64,000 nt of DNA, from positions 542,036-606,035 of the forward strand of contig NC_019683.1 of the NCBI RefSeq assembly GCF_000316605.1. The letters run 5' to 3'. Source of the DNA: [Leptolyngbya] sp. PCC 7376. GTDB taxonomy: Bacteria; Cyanobacteriota; Cyanobacteriia; Cyanobacteriales; MRBY01. Below, piece by piece: positions 1-8,381 of this stretch. A program made the translations under genes and the position numbers. Within the stretch, counting starts at the first letter, position 1; each line of letters starts with the position of its first letter. Under the pieces are notes generated by a model, which made no database searches, was not told where the DNA came from, and was given only the letters and a program-made list of their open reading frames with translations.

Positions 1-741
1 CGCTGTTTTGAAATCGAGAAACGTCTCAAAGCTGAAACTGATATTCCGATTTTCCATGATGATCAGCATGGCACAGCGATCGTCTCCCTTGCCGCTCTGT
101 TTAATGCCATCAAACTCGTGAAGAAAACACTCAAGGATGTCCGCGTTGTGATTAATGGTGCTGGGGCTGCGGGCATTGCGATCGCCAAACTGCTCCGTCA
201 AGCAGGCGTGACGGATATTTTAATGTGTGACTCGCGGGGCATTATTTCCACTAAACGCGAAAACCTCACGCCAGAGAAAGCGACCTTTGCGGTGGAGACT
301 GAAGGCAACCTTGCCGATGCGATGAAAGGTGCTGATATTTTTCTTGGGGTAAGTGCGCCGGGCGTGGTTTCTGTCGAAATGGTGGAATCGATGGCCGATG
401 ACCCAATCGTATTTGCGATGGCTAACCCTATCCCCGAAATTCAACCTGAACTGATTTTTGATAAAGCGGCAGTGGTGGCAACGGGTCGTAGTGATTATCC
501 CAACCAAATTAATAATGTGTTGGCTTTCCCTGGCGTATTCCGGGGGGCGTTAGATTGTCGTGCTTCAAGCATTACAACAAATATGTGTCTCCAAGCGGCT
601 CAGGCGATCGCCTCTCTAGTGAGTACTGCTCAACTTGATAAGGAACATATTATTCCTTCTGTATTTGATGAGCGTGTCGCAACGGCTGTATCGGCAGCAG
701 TAGGCCAAGCTGCCCGACAAGAAGGTATTGCTCGCAGCTAG
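1..741 (+). CDS. NAD(P)-dependent malic enzyme, 3' part (5' end outside window)
   Basis: Oxidative decarboxylation of malate to pyruvate in the cytosol. The reading frame is open from base 1, so the gene starts upstream; the GTG at 118 is internal. The first residues read CFEIEKRL..., then IFHDDQHGTA, the conserved malic-enzyme segment whose acidic residues bind the divalent metal. A Rossmann nucleotide-binding loop GAGAAGIAIA follows (about residue 51 of the visible 246), and near the C-terminus ANPIPEI and TGRSDYPNQINN, both typical of bacterial malic enzymes. About the last 60% of a usual 400-460 residue enzyme is visible. A C-terminal phosphotransacetylase domain is absent, so this is the short form. 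Cofactor preference cannot be read from this part. It converges with the PP-loop gene at 818. Confidence 0.93.
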   Translation, partial: RCFEIEKRLKAETDIPIFHDDQHGTAIVSLAALFNAIKLVKKTLKDVRVVINGAGAAGIAIAKLLRQAGVTDILMCDSRGIISTKRENLTPEKATFAVETEGNLADAMKGADIFLGVSAPGVVSVEMVESMADDPIVFAMANPIPEIQPELIFDKAAVVATGRSDYPNQINNVLAFPGVFRGALDCRASSITTNMCLQAAQAIASLVSTAQLDKEHIIPSVFDERVATAVSAAVGQAARQEGIARS

Positions 742-771
742 AAATTTGAATTAATTCAAGCGAGTGTTTAA

Positions 772-820
772 TAAGGGAGTAGATGATAAAAGTCAGCTAG
801 TACTTTTCTCTAGTCCCTTA
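772..820. terminator. Imperfect hairpin between convergent genes
   Basis: AAGGGA near 773 pairs with TCCCTT near 814, and AAAAGT pairs with ACTTTT inside it. The hairpin lies between the malic enzyme stop and the stop codon of the minus-strand gene at 818, so it may end transcripts from both sides. There is no strong T-tract on either side. Confidence 0.35.
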
Positions 821-1537
821 AATATTTTGTGGCAGTACATCAACAAAAATGAGATGCTCTCGTGTAAATGTTTCCCCTAAAGCAATTCCGATTGGCTCTG
901 TGAACATCGGGCCATCAAATACAAAGCTATGAAATTCTCCATTTTCTCCACAGAGATCAATCTGTGGTGATAGGTCTTCTAAAAAACTGATATTAAATTC
1001 TCTGCCGACAAATTCAGGTGGCATTCGCTTAGTATCGACGCAGACAATCATCGTCCTTAAACCACTCCCAATCATCGTTTTTGCAAGGGTCGCGGTAGGT
1101 ATTCCCCAAATCGGAAATAGTGGCTTAATCCCCGAATCTTTTAGTATGTTTTTGCGGTAATTGCGAGCATCCTCAAGAAATAAATCCCCAAATGCAAAGT
1201 ATTGAATTCCCTCTTGTTTAGCTTGTTCAACAAATCGAGCCATTATGGCTTCGTATTCGACATTGCTACAAGGAAGAGGAATTCCAATAATTTCTAGAGG
1301 CAAATCAATGCTCTGGGCTTGTTGTTGGAGCAGCTGAATGCGTATGCCATGCACAGAGATACGCTCAATATTTTGATTCACCATGCAAAATAGACCAACC
1401 ACCTCAATGTCCAGATTTTGCTGGAGTTGGTAGAGTGCCCAAGCGCTATCTTTGCCACTACTCCAAGACATCAATGCTTTTGGTTTCATCTTTGTTTGCA
1501 TATTTTTCTCATGCTTTAGGCTAGCGAAGTTTGCCAT
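818..1537 (-). CDS. Dph6-like PP-loop ATP pyrophosphatase family protein
   Basis: The N-terminus carries a PP-loop, LMSWSSGKDSAWAL (near residue 23), which binds ATP in the N-type ATP pyrophosphatase/adenine nucleotide alpha-hydrolase superfamily. The rest (QYFAFGDLFLEDARNYR, FPIWG.PT, the central GLRTMIVCVDT and the late CGENGEFHSFVFDGP) matches the family that includes the diphthamide synthetase domain. Bacteria do not make diphthamide, so the substrate is unknown; ATP-dependent amidation or thiolation of a small molecule is an inference. The first 12 or so residues may not be translated: an ATG at residue 13 or 17 lies closer to the domain. Length (about 225-239) is normal. It is a single gene with no operon partner in view. 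Confidence 0.8.
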   Translation of the reverse strand: MANFASLKHEKNMQTKMKPKALMSWSSGKDSAWALYQLQQNLDIEVVGLFCMVNQNIERISVHGIRIQLLQQQAQSIDLPLEIIGIPLPCSNVEYEAIMARFVEQAKQEGIQYFAFGDLFLEDARNYRKNILKDSGIKPLFPIWGIPTATLAKTMIGSGLRTMIVCVDTKRMPPEFVGREFNISFLEDLSPQIDLCGENGEFHSFVFDGPMFTEPIGIALGETFTREHLIFVDVLPQNI

Positions 1538-1630
1538 CCAGAAAAATAAATGGGTGATCGCCCTTTATGTTCCGGATTGAGTGCTATGGGATTGGGATAA
1601 CAGTATTGGTAGATGCACCCTGATTGATAG

Positions 1631-1659
1631 TCTCGGCCCTCGGGCTGGGATTTTTTTTT
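1631..1659 (+). terminator. Strong intrinsic terminator with no gene ending at it
   Basis: TCTCGGCC (1631-1638) pairs with GGCTGGGA (1643-1650) around a CTCG loop, followed by nine T. That is a textbook rho-independent terminator on the plus strand. The nearest upstream plus-strand gene ends at 741. Upstream of it lies only a possible 18-codon frame (ATG 1567, TGA 1621). It may end a small RNA, or act as a leader attenuator for the gene at 1889. The rest of 1538-1888 shows nothing else I can name. Confidence 0.7.
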
Positions 1660-1888
1660 GCAAAAATTTTATATCGCTTTTGTGTCGTGAATGGGCGATC
1701 GCCAAATATCTATTTCTCAATAAAACAACCTGTCATATCTAATGAGAGAACTGCAATAATCCGCAAGACAAGTTATTGTAAATTCAACGTATAGGTCGTG
1801 TGTTAGCGATATCTTTAACCTAAAGCGCAAGATATCTTCTATACTCCGTCACCGACAACAGCTTTTATTGAATATTTTGTAAGTTTTA

Positions 1889-2434
1889 ATGTCTGAACTT
1901 AATCGCTCTAATTTTGCCTCTACCATGGCTCAATTTCTGAAAACTGATCAAAAGAAACCAACATTCAAAGATTTGGCTTATGTTATTGGTTGTTCTGAGG
2001 CAACGATTTCAAGGTTATTATCAGCTGTGACGTATCCTTCTGATGACATGCTCAAACAAGGGGCAATTTTAATTACTCTGGGTCATAACAAGTATTCAAA
2101 ATTATCTAACTCGGAAAAAGAGAAAATTTCAGAGGCAATTGGTGCTGTTGGCGGCGGTGCAGTAGGAATGGGGGCGATTACAGGAGCAATTAGTGTTTTG
2201 GGTTCAGTTGCTGGTTTGTCTGCTGCTGGCATTACCTCTGGATTAGCGACACTTGGAGGATTAATTGGTGGTGGCATGGTCGCAGGAGTTATGGTTGCAG
2301 CCGCTTTTCCGATTGCCGCAGGTGCTGCAGGTCTTGGTGTAGTAGCAGGAATTAAACATTTGGCGACAGAATATCAAGTACAGCAAACTGATATTGACCC
2401 ACGTTGGGAATTGATCATGAATGATGCTAGTTAA
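1889..2434 (+). CDS. Small HTH plus glycine-zipper membrane protein, function unknown
   Basis: A 181-residue protein in two parts. Residues about 24-44 (FKDLAYVIGCSEATISRLL) look like a helix-turn-helix with the usual polar turn. Residues about 84-160 are almost only Gly, Ala, Val, Ile, Met and Ser with repeated G-x-x-x-G spacing (GGGAVGMGAITGAIS, GLIGGGMVAGVMV), the pattern of glycine-zipper membrane-inserting helices. A soluble polar tail (IDPRWELIMNDAS) follows. I do not recognise a named family. The stop overlaps the start of a glycosyltransferase remnant at 2421, so the two were probably co-translated once. A pore-forming or membrane-tethered regulator is possible but not shown. Upstream lies an orphan terminator at 1631. 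Confidence 0.65.
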   Translation: MSELNRSNFASTMAQFLKTDQKKPTFKDLAYVIGCSEATISRLLSAVTYPSDDMLKQGAILITLGHNKYSKLSNSEKEKISEAIGAVGGGAVGMGAITGAISVLGSVAGLSAAGITSGLATLGGLIGGGMVAGVMVAAAFPIAAGAAGLGVVAGIKHLATEYQVQQTDIDPRWELIMNDAS

Positions 2435-2780
2435 TCTTTCTGTTCTGTCAGCAAAACCAACTGATATTAGCATCTACGCGCAAAATGTGGTGCCCTATTT
2501 AGAAGAGCTAGATACTTGTATCTTGCGATCTGGATCTTCCCTAGATTCCTTTATCAAAGACGGAATAAAAGCGACGATTCCGGCAGGGATGAGTCCAGAT
2601 TTTGGGATGAAAGGCCATGCAAAACGTCTACTATGGACGCAGTTTGGACTCCCGAAACTTTATAAAAAACTAAAAGCAAATCTGATTTTTTCGCCGTTGC
2701 CCGAAACGCCTCTATATACCTCTTGTTGCAATGTGGCGATGGTGCATGATTTGATTCCGCTGCGTTATCCAGATCGATGA
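2421..2780 (+). pseudogene. Truncated family-4 glycosyltransferase, N-terminal stump
   Basis: The 119 residues match only the N-terminal acceptor half of a GT4 glycosyltransferase. The closest relative in view is the intact gene at 48874-50004: compare RLLWTQFGLPKLYKKLKANL with RLIWSQFMLPKIYKKQTSTL, and VAMVHDLIPLRYPDR with VVMIHDFIPLRFPNW. The frame stops exactly where the intact protein continues into the linker and the UDP/GDP-sugar-binding C-terminal domain, so it cannot be catalytic. It overlaps the upstream gene by 14 bases (ATGATG inside its last codons). The break lies just upstream of the interrupted Uma2 gene, suggesting an older deletion or rearrangement there. Confidence 0.75.
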
Positions 2781-2961
2781 TCGCCTGAAGTGCTTATTTT
2801 TACGTGCAACTCATTTCGACAAAAGTTACGGTCAGACCCTTTTCAGACATCCTCTTAGGGGGCAATAACAGCTACTTATGAAGCCTTGTGTCCATTGCTA
2901 TATATTTAGTGGAGTGCTTCCGCTGTCATAAAGAAGACGGCGTTGCAGAATAGAGGTATGA

Positions 2962-3665
2962 ATGGAGGTTGTTGACGCAATGGAATGTCCAGAATGCCAA
3001 TCTACTCATATCCGTAAGAATGGAAAGAAAAAAGGCAAACAGAATCACATCTGTGTAGATTGCGGTCGTCAGTTTATCGACCGCTACAGCCAGCTCGGCT
3101 ACTCAAATGCCTTCAAACGTGAATGCCTCAAAATGTATGCCCACGGTATGGGCTTTCGAGCCATTGAACGGGTGAAAGGAGTGCACCACACTACCGTAAT
3201 CACTTGGGTCAAAGAAGTCGCTGAATTGCTACCTGATGCTTATGCACCTGAGCAGGTGCCTCAGGTTGGCGAACTCGATGAACTTCAAACATTCGTCGGT
3301 GCTAAAAAAATAAGGTCTGGCTCTGGACTGCCGTAGACCACTTCCAACCAGGTATTCTCGCTTGGACTGTTGGTGACAGAAGTGCAGAGACATTCAAACC
3401 ATTATGGGCAATGGTTAGTCTCTGGAGATGCTTCTTCTACATCACAGATGGCTGGCATGTTTATCCCATGTTTGTACCCGATGGTGACCAGATTATCAGT
3501 AAGACCTACATGACTCGTGTCGAAGGAGAGAACACTCGATTGCGGCATTATCTCGCTCGACTCCATCGAAAGACCTTATGTTATTCCAAGTCTTTAGAGA
3601 TGTTAAAGCATTCGATTCGATTGCTGATTCATTATCTCAAGTTCTGGGATGTTCCTGTACCTTGA
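2962..3665 (+). CDS. IS1-family transposase (InsA/InsB' type, read through a -1 frameshift)
   Basis: The first frame (to 3336) has the IS1 InsA zinc finger CPECQSTH...CVDCGRQF and an HTH (GFRAIERVKGVHHTTVI). The second frame (to 3665) continues with WLWTAVDHF, ITDGWHVYP and RVEGENTRLRHYLARLHRK, which hold the DDE residues and the IS1 C-terminal signature. The frames join by a -1 shift at seven A (3304-3310): GCT AAA AAA then AAT AAG GTC TGG. The fusion is about 234 residues, the normal IS1 length, and nothing is missing. The first ATG lies in the terminal repeat; the ATG at 2980 (MECPECQSTH) is a likely start. The gene is intact although the element's right end is broken. Confidence 0.87.
3304..3310 (+). 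promoter_or_regulatory. A7 slippery run for -1 frameshift in the IS1 transposase
   Basis: Seven A directly before the zero-frame stop region. A -1 slip here joins the two transposase frames in perfect family alignment. IS1 elements are known to use programmed -1 frameshifting at an A-rich heptamer. Confidence 0.8.
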
Positions 3666-3687
3666 CCTTCATGGATTCATACCTCTA

Positions 3688-4633
3688 TAGCAGCGAAGGA
3701 GAAGGTTAGGACATAGAACAGAAGGCTATTCTGATGGCATCGAACAAATCCTCAGTCTTCTTGATGAGCTTACTTACCTCCTTCTTTAACCTCCCCCAAA
3801 ACTTCTCTATCTTGTTCAGGTGTGGTGAGTAGGGTGGCAAAAATATCACTTCACATCCTGCCTTCGCCACCAATGTTTGTATTCTTTCCTTTGGATGAAC
3901 ACTGGCATTATCCAGAATAATAATTTGACCCGGAATCAACTCTGGCACTAAGCAATCCTCTACCCATTGGCAAACTAAGGCGCTGTTGGCATAGCCCTCA
4001 AATACCATCGGTGCTATCTGCTCTCCCTCTCGCCATCCTCCAATCACGCTAACTCGTTCTGTACGATGACCTAACTTCTCTGCGATAAACCTCTCTGACT
4101 TATGGCAGTAGCCATACCCATAATCTAAGGTATTATCAAATCCACTTTCATCGATATATACGAGTCGTTCTTGGCCATACTGCTTCAGTTGTGCCACAAA
4201 TGCTTTTTCTAATTCTTTATCTCTCTCTTGATATCGATAGGTCTTTTTTTCGAGTAAATTCAATTTTCCGTAGAGCTTCACGTCTGGATGCATCACTAAT
4301 AGACTCTGGCCATTTCTCCGCCATTTCCTTCTGGGTTAGATGCCCATATTTCTCTGCAAAAGCACGAAAAGCATCTAGATCATTAATCTTCGGTTGAGGG
4401 CCTCGACGGTAATCTGTCTTCGGAGCGACTGAACCGATTTTCTCTCGTCGTTTCAGCCACAGGTCTAGCGTATTTCGGCTAATACCAAAGAAGCGACAGA
4501 TATCACTTTTTCGTTCACCTTTATCGAAGGCGGCAACAGCTTTTAGGCGTAAATCAAGACTATGGGGAGCAGGCATGGCATCTATGTTTATTGCTTCTAT
4601 CCTATTCTGTCTTAACCCACTCCTTGCCTGCTA
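3688..4633 (-). mobile_element. IS630-family element inserted in the IS1 right terminal repeat
   Basis: The element starts TAGCAGCGAAGGAG at 3688 and ends with the inverted CTCCTTGCCTGCTA at 4633 (12 of 14 matching). It is flanked by TA on both sides (3686-3687, 4634-4635), the target duplication of IS630/Tc1-type elements. Removing it and one TA restores the IS1 right end. Length is 946 bp. It must have arrived after the IS1 element. Confidence 0.86.
3706..4576 (-). CDS. IS630-family transposase in two frames
   Basis: The first frame (4576 down to 4217) has an N-terminal HTH: SLDLRLKAVAAFDKGERKSD, then ICRFFGISRNTLDLWLKR. The second frame (entered at about 4250, to 3706) has the DDE domain: LVYIDESGFD, IIILDNASVHP, FLPPYSPHLNKIEKFWGRLK. 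The frames meet at seven A (complement of 4244-4250). The shift needed is +1 (or -2): a run of six A would read ...FTRKKTYRYQERDKELEK... without interruption. This may be a one-base expansion that kills the gene, or recoding by polymerase or ribosome slippage. All catalytic residues (D, D, E) are present. Confidence 0.82.
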
Positions 4634-4785
4634 TATTCTGCAATGCCAAGAAGACATCTGGCTATTTCAAACCTATAGTGGCTTGGAGGCGATCGCCGAA
4701 CTCCCAGCCCTTGACATTGACGCACCATTAACCGAGATTTACGAGAGCATTACTTTTCCTGCCAAAACTGAAGACGTAATAACAG

Positions 4786-5385
4786 ATGACCACAGCGACG
4801 CTGCCCCGCATTAAATTTCTCAAAGAACCAACTTCTCCTGAGTGGATTGAATTGGCATTAAATAATCTCGATGAAGTGATGCTCGACCATTCCCATTGCG
4901 AGCGGAAGGCTGCCAGTGTCGCCATTAATATGATGTTTCGCTATCCATCATCGACAGAGTTGGTGCGAGAACTGACGGCGATCGCCAAAGAAGAATTAGA
5001 ACATTTTGAGCTGGTAAATCAATGGCTCGAACGCAAAAATATCCCCCTTGCCCCCCTGAATGCACCGCCCTATGGCAGCAAATTGCATAAACTGATCCGA
5101 CCCCAAGAACCAGACCGGATGCTTGACTCTTTACTAATCTCCGCTTTAATTGAGGCACGTTCCCACGAAAGACTTGGTCTAATAGGTGAACATTGCCCAG
5201 AGCCAGAACTTGCGGCGTTTTATCGAGGACTGATGGCATCCGAGGCTAGACATTATGGTGCTTATTGGGTGCTCGCGACCATTTATTACGACACCGATTT
5301 GGTTAATGAACGGCTAGAAGAGTTGGCGATCGCCGAGAGTGAAATCCTATCTACACTTCACCCAGAACCCCGTATCCATAGCTAA
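4786..5385 (+). CDS. miaE: tRNA 2-methylthio-N6-isopentenyladenosine hydroxylase MiaE
   Basis: Hydroxylates the isopentenyl group of ms2i6A at position 37 of tRNAs that read codons starting with U, using a carboxylate-bridged di-iron centre and oxygen. The 199 residues have the ferritin-like four-helix ligand set in order: E in DHSHCERKAA, E-x-x-H in KEELEHFELV, E in LIEARSHERL and E-x-x-H in ASEARHYGAYW. Length and the LPRIKFLKEPT opening fit the family. The start overlaps the tail of the disrupted Uma2 gene. No strong ribosome binding site precedes the ATG. It appears to be monocistronic, and expression may now depend on a promoter left within the Uma2 remnant. Confidence 0.9.
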   Translation: MTTATLPRIKFLKEPTSPEWIELALNNLDEVMLDHSHCERKAASVAINMMFRYPSSTELVRELTAIAKEELEHFELVNQWLERKNIPLAPLNAPPYGSKLHKLIRPQEPDRMLDSLLISALIEARSHERLGLIGEHCPEPELAAFYRGLMASEARHYGAYWVLATIYYDTDLVNERLEELAIAESEILSTLHPEPRIHS

Positions 5386-5601
5386 TTAAGCCCTTGTCTT
5401 TCTCCAACTCTGCCAATAATCCGGAATAGCCTTGTCAAGAAATATAAATAAAATCTAAATTCCCTTAAGCATAATTACATTTTTGTATTTCACAGAGCAG
5501 ACTAGTCAGTGTCGGGATCTCTTGACTCAGATTTGGTGCAAGATTCAGGCTACTTGCAAAGCAGTTGAGATTCTCAATTCCGTACCTCTGGCAATAATGT
5601 C

Positions 5602-7632
5602 GTGTTGAACTCTTTTAATGCAGCTTTAGGGATTACCTCAGTCATTGAGGAGCAGTTCCTCACCGGGAATCTAGATATGACTTTGGCGATCGCCCTAGAA
5701 AAGATGGTGCGTCAACGAGATCATTGCGATCTGAGCGACCACGGTGCCATTGTCTTCCGCGCCCCAAATTGCTTAGTCGTTGAACAAGACGACAAACTCT
5801 GCGGCATTTTTACAGAAAAAGACCTCATTCGACTCATTGCAGAAGGCGAAGAGCTAAAAAACCTGACCCTCGGCGAAGCAATTCAGATTCCTGCTATCTC
5901 TATCCGCTGTACTCCTGACGAAGATATTTTTACGGCGCTCAATTTACTGACGCATCACCATCTCAAGCATTTACCTGTCGTCGATGAGCAAGATCGTCCC
6001 CTTGGCGTAATCACATATGACAGTCTGCGCAAAGTTTTACCGCCAGTAAGTCTTTTGACCAAACTGCATTGCGTAGCAGATGTGATGGTCAAAACGGTTG
6101 TCACGGCTGAAACCGAAACATCATTACTTGATCTCACAAAATTAATGGCAACCCATCAAGTCGGTTGTGTAGTTATTTGTGAAAACATTGGCGATCGCCC
6201 CCAACCTATCGGCATTGTTACCGAAAGAGACATCGTTCAGTTTCAGAGCTTAGACCTCAATCTACAAGCCACAAAAGCAGGCGAGGTGATGAGTAGTCCG
6301 CTCTTTACCCTCTCCCCAAAAACGTCTCTTTGGGAAGCCCACCAAACCATGAATCGGCAATGGGTGCGTCGTCTGGTGGTGGTGGGTGACACCGGCGAAA
6401 TGCTTGGTCTCCTGTCCCAAACCAGTTTTTTCCAAGTGCTGCGACCTAACGAGATGTCCCATATGATCGACCTCTTGCAGGAAATGGTCGATGAGCAAAC
6501 TGAAGAATTATCCAAGAAAAATCAGCAGTTAGAGCTGGAAATTCAAGAACGCCAACATGCAGAAGAACAATTACAAGTGGCCCATGATCACCTAAAAACA
6601 GTAGTTAAAGAACGCACTCAGCAACTCCATGAAGCCAATGCCAAACTTCAAGAAGACCTTGCCCACCGGGAACGGATGACCGCAGAACTAGAGCAGGCTT
6701 TGCAAGATTTGCAGCATACACAGTTACAACTCATTCAAACTGAAAAAATGTCGGGTTTAGGGCAGCTGGTGGCTGGTATTACTCACGAGATTAATAACCC
6801 CATTAACTTTATCTATGGCAACTTGCAGCATGCGCGGGGGTATGTGGAGCAGGTTTTAGATATTTTGAGTTTGTATGAAAAGTATTATCCGCATCCTCCC
6901 CAGGAAATTCGTCAGCAGCGCGAAGCTGTCGATCTCGAATTTTTGGAGGACGATATTATGCAATTAGTCTCCTCTATGCACACAGGGGTTGACCGGATTC
7001 GGAATCTGTTGATGTCGCTCCAAACTTTTTCGCGTCTGGATGAATCGGAATTAAAAATGGCGGATATCCATGATGGTCTTGATAGCACTTTGCTCTTGAT
7101 TCAAAATCGATTGCAAGCACACCATGATTTCCACAAGATTCAGGTGATTCGTCAGTATGAGACTATCCCAAAGATTGAATGCTATCCCAGTCAACTGAAT
7201 CAAGTCTTTTTTAATTTGCTGTTAAATGCGATTGATGCTGTAAATGAAGCGCAGAAGAAATATCCTCAACAATCCCAGCCATCGCGCCCAATGTTGGTTT
7301 CTGCCTCAACACCATCGACTCCGGCTCTCCAAGATGATTTTTATCGCAAGCCTCAAATTAAGATCTCGACCAATATTTCTCCGGAAGGCGATCGCCTCAT
7401 TATCAAAATCAAAGATAATGGCCTCGGCATTCCGGGAGATATCCAATCGAAGCTATTTGACCCCTTCTTTACGACGAAGCCTGTTGGTCAAGGGACAGGG
7501 CTTGGTCTATCGATTAGTTATCAGATTATTGTCCAAAACCACGGCGGTAACTTGACTTGCAACTCCACTCCTGATGAAGGCACCGAGTTTGAGATTACCT
7601 TACCTGTTAGTTCGGTGGCGATCGCCGCTTAA
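5602..7632 (+). CDS. Cytoplasmic sensor histidine kinase with four CBS domains
   Basis: No membrane segment is visible. Residues about 25-290 hold two CBS pairs (motifs such as GIFTEKDLIRLIAEG, HLPVVDEQDRPLGVITYDSL, GIVTERDIVQF, RRLVVVGDTGEMLGLLS), which usually sense adenine nucleotides. A long coiled coil follows (about 290-385). The HisKA box is GLGQLVAGITHEINNP with phospho-acceptor His near 395. The ATPase domain has the N box (NQVFFNLLLNAIDAVN, about 532), G1 (DNGLGIPG, about 605) and G2 (GQGTGLGLSIS, about 630). No response regulator is adjacent, so it is an orphan kinase. The start is uncertain: GTG 5602 begins the frame, and an ATG near 5677 would lose little. A role in sensing energy status is an inference from the CBS domains. 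Confidence 0.88.
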   Translation: MLNSFNAALGITSVIEEQFLTGNLDMTLAIALEKMVRQRDHCDLSDHGAIVFRAPNCLVVEQDDKLCGIFTEKDLIRLIAEGEELKNLTLGEAIQIPAISIRCTPDEDIFTALNLLTHHHLKHLPVVDEQDRPLGVITYDSLRKVLPPVSLLTKLHCVADVMVKTVVTAETETSLLDLTKLMATHQVGCVVICENIGDRPQPIGIVTERDIVQFQSLDLNLQATKAGEVMSSPLFTLSPKTSLWEAHQTMNRQWVRRLVVVGDTGEMLGLLSQTSFFQVLRPNEMSHMIDLLQEMVDEQTEELSKKNQQLELEIQERQHAEEQLQVAHDHLKTVVKERTQQLHEANAKLQEDLAHRERMTAELEQALQDLQHTQLQLIQTEKMSGLGQLVAGITHEINNPINFIYGNLQHARGYVEQVLDILSLYEKYYPHPPQEIRQQREAVDLEFLEDDIMQLVSSMHTGVDRIRNLLMSLQTFSRLDESELKMADIHDGLDSTLLLIQNRLQAHHDFHKIQVIRQYETIPKIECYPSQLNQVFFNLLLNAIDAVNEAQKKYPQQSQPSRPMLVSASTPSTPALQDDFYRKPQIKISTNISPEGDRLIIKIKDNGLGIPGDIQSKLFDPFFTTKPVGQGTGLGLSISYQIIVQNHGGNLTCNSTPDEGTEFEITLPVSSVAIAA

Positions 7633-7688
7633 TATTTGCTGCTTAATTTGAGAAAAAGCATTCAGTAATGGGTGGTGTGAGGAGGGCT

Positions 7689-7859
7689 ATGGTTTCTTCT
7701 CTACTGTTTTGCGAGGCTGCTATTGGGGGCGATCACACCCTAGAAGCATTACAGCATTATGGCCTAGATTGAATCTTTGTCGGTGAATTCACTCTGTATC
7801 GTGCTGACTTACAGAGCTATTTGGATAACACAATCGATTTGCGAAATCAAAATACCTAG
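7689..7859 (+). pseudogene. Possible decayed small gene in a 750-bp gap
   Basis: One frame of 56 codons is broken only by a TGA at 7770: MVSSLLFCEAAIGGDHTLEA... then after the stop IFVGEFTLYRADLQSYLDN.... The amino-acid mix looks protein-like, but I recognise no family. The rest of 7860-8372 is AT-rich; two overlapping frames on opposite strands there have poor starts and I do not accept either. Confidence 0.25.
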
Positions 7860-8381
7860 TTATATCAATTGTAAAAAATAAAGGATTGTATTTGGCTCTC
7901 TTAGGTATACAAAAAGAGGATTTAAAGTTTTTATCCAAAAGAAAGTTTTCGGGAATGAATTATTTTACATGAACAAAAAGGCTTGCATCTTGAAATACAT
8001 ATAATCGATATTTTGATTTTAAGAAGTGATGAAAATATTAGTCTAGATTTTGAAAAATACGTAGTTTTTTTTGCGTAAGTATTTTAGAGTTTGATGTTTG
8101 TTTGACTCGGATAAACCACTTATGTGTCTCCTGTAATCCTTTAAAAACAAAGATTTCATCGGTTACTAAGTATTTTGGGACAAGCTGGCTTGAGATAGGT
8201 TGCGTGAAAATACTTGATTTCTTCTGCGTTTTTAAAGTTGCCAAAAAGATTGATGTAAAAGCTCCGATTTTATGCGCACAAAATATTTTTTGTGGTTTGA
8301 TTATAGTAATTGTCTACGGTTATAAAAAAAACGACCGTTTGGTTTTTGATTAATATCCTATCTTTCTCTTTTAGGAGACAC

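Larger units (their letters stand above)
2939..4647 (+). mobile_element. IS1-family element with target duplication, itself interrupted
   Basis: The left end begins GGCGTTGCAGAATAGAGGT at 2939. The right end is the inverted copy, ATTCATACCTC then TATTCTGCAATGCC, ending at 4647. AAGAAGAC occurs directly outside both ends (2931-2938 and 4648-4655), the 8-bp target duplication expected for IS1. The right terminal repeat is split by an IS630 element (3688-4633). Without that insertion the element is about 760 bp, the normal IS1 size. The split right end should make it unable to move by itself. Confidence 0.88.
2882..4814 (+). pseudogene. Uma2 (DUF820) family gene, split by an IS1 element
   Basis: Two pieces of one reading frame flank the IS1 element. 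The left piece (2882-2938) reads IYLVECFRCHKED; the right piece (from 4650) reads [19 protein letters not shown] and runs to a stop at 4814. Joined at the 8-bp target duplication they give ...[25 protein letters not shown], matching the intact-looking Uma2 protein at 17310-17819 ([20 protein letters not shown]). Uma2 proteins have a restriction-endonuclease-like fold and are hugely expanded in cyanobacteria. The 5' part of the gene is missing: a stop at 2879 precedes the left piece. The C-terminal tail overlaps the start of miaE by about 30 bases. Confidence 0.8.

Noticed and set aside
8038-8353. Two overlapping small frames on opposite strands
   Set aside because: Both in AT-rich DNA, TTG or poor starts, and no family features.
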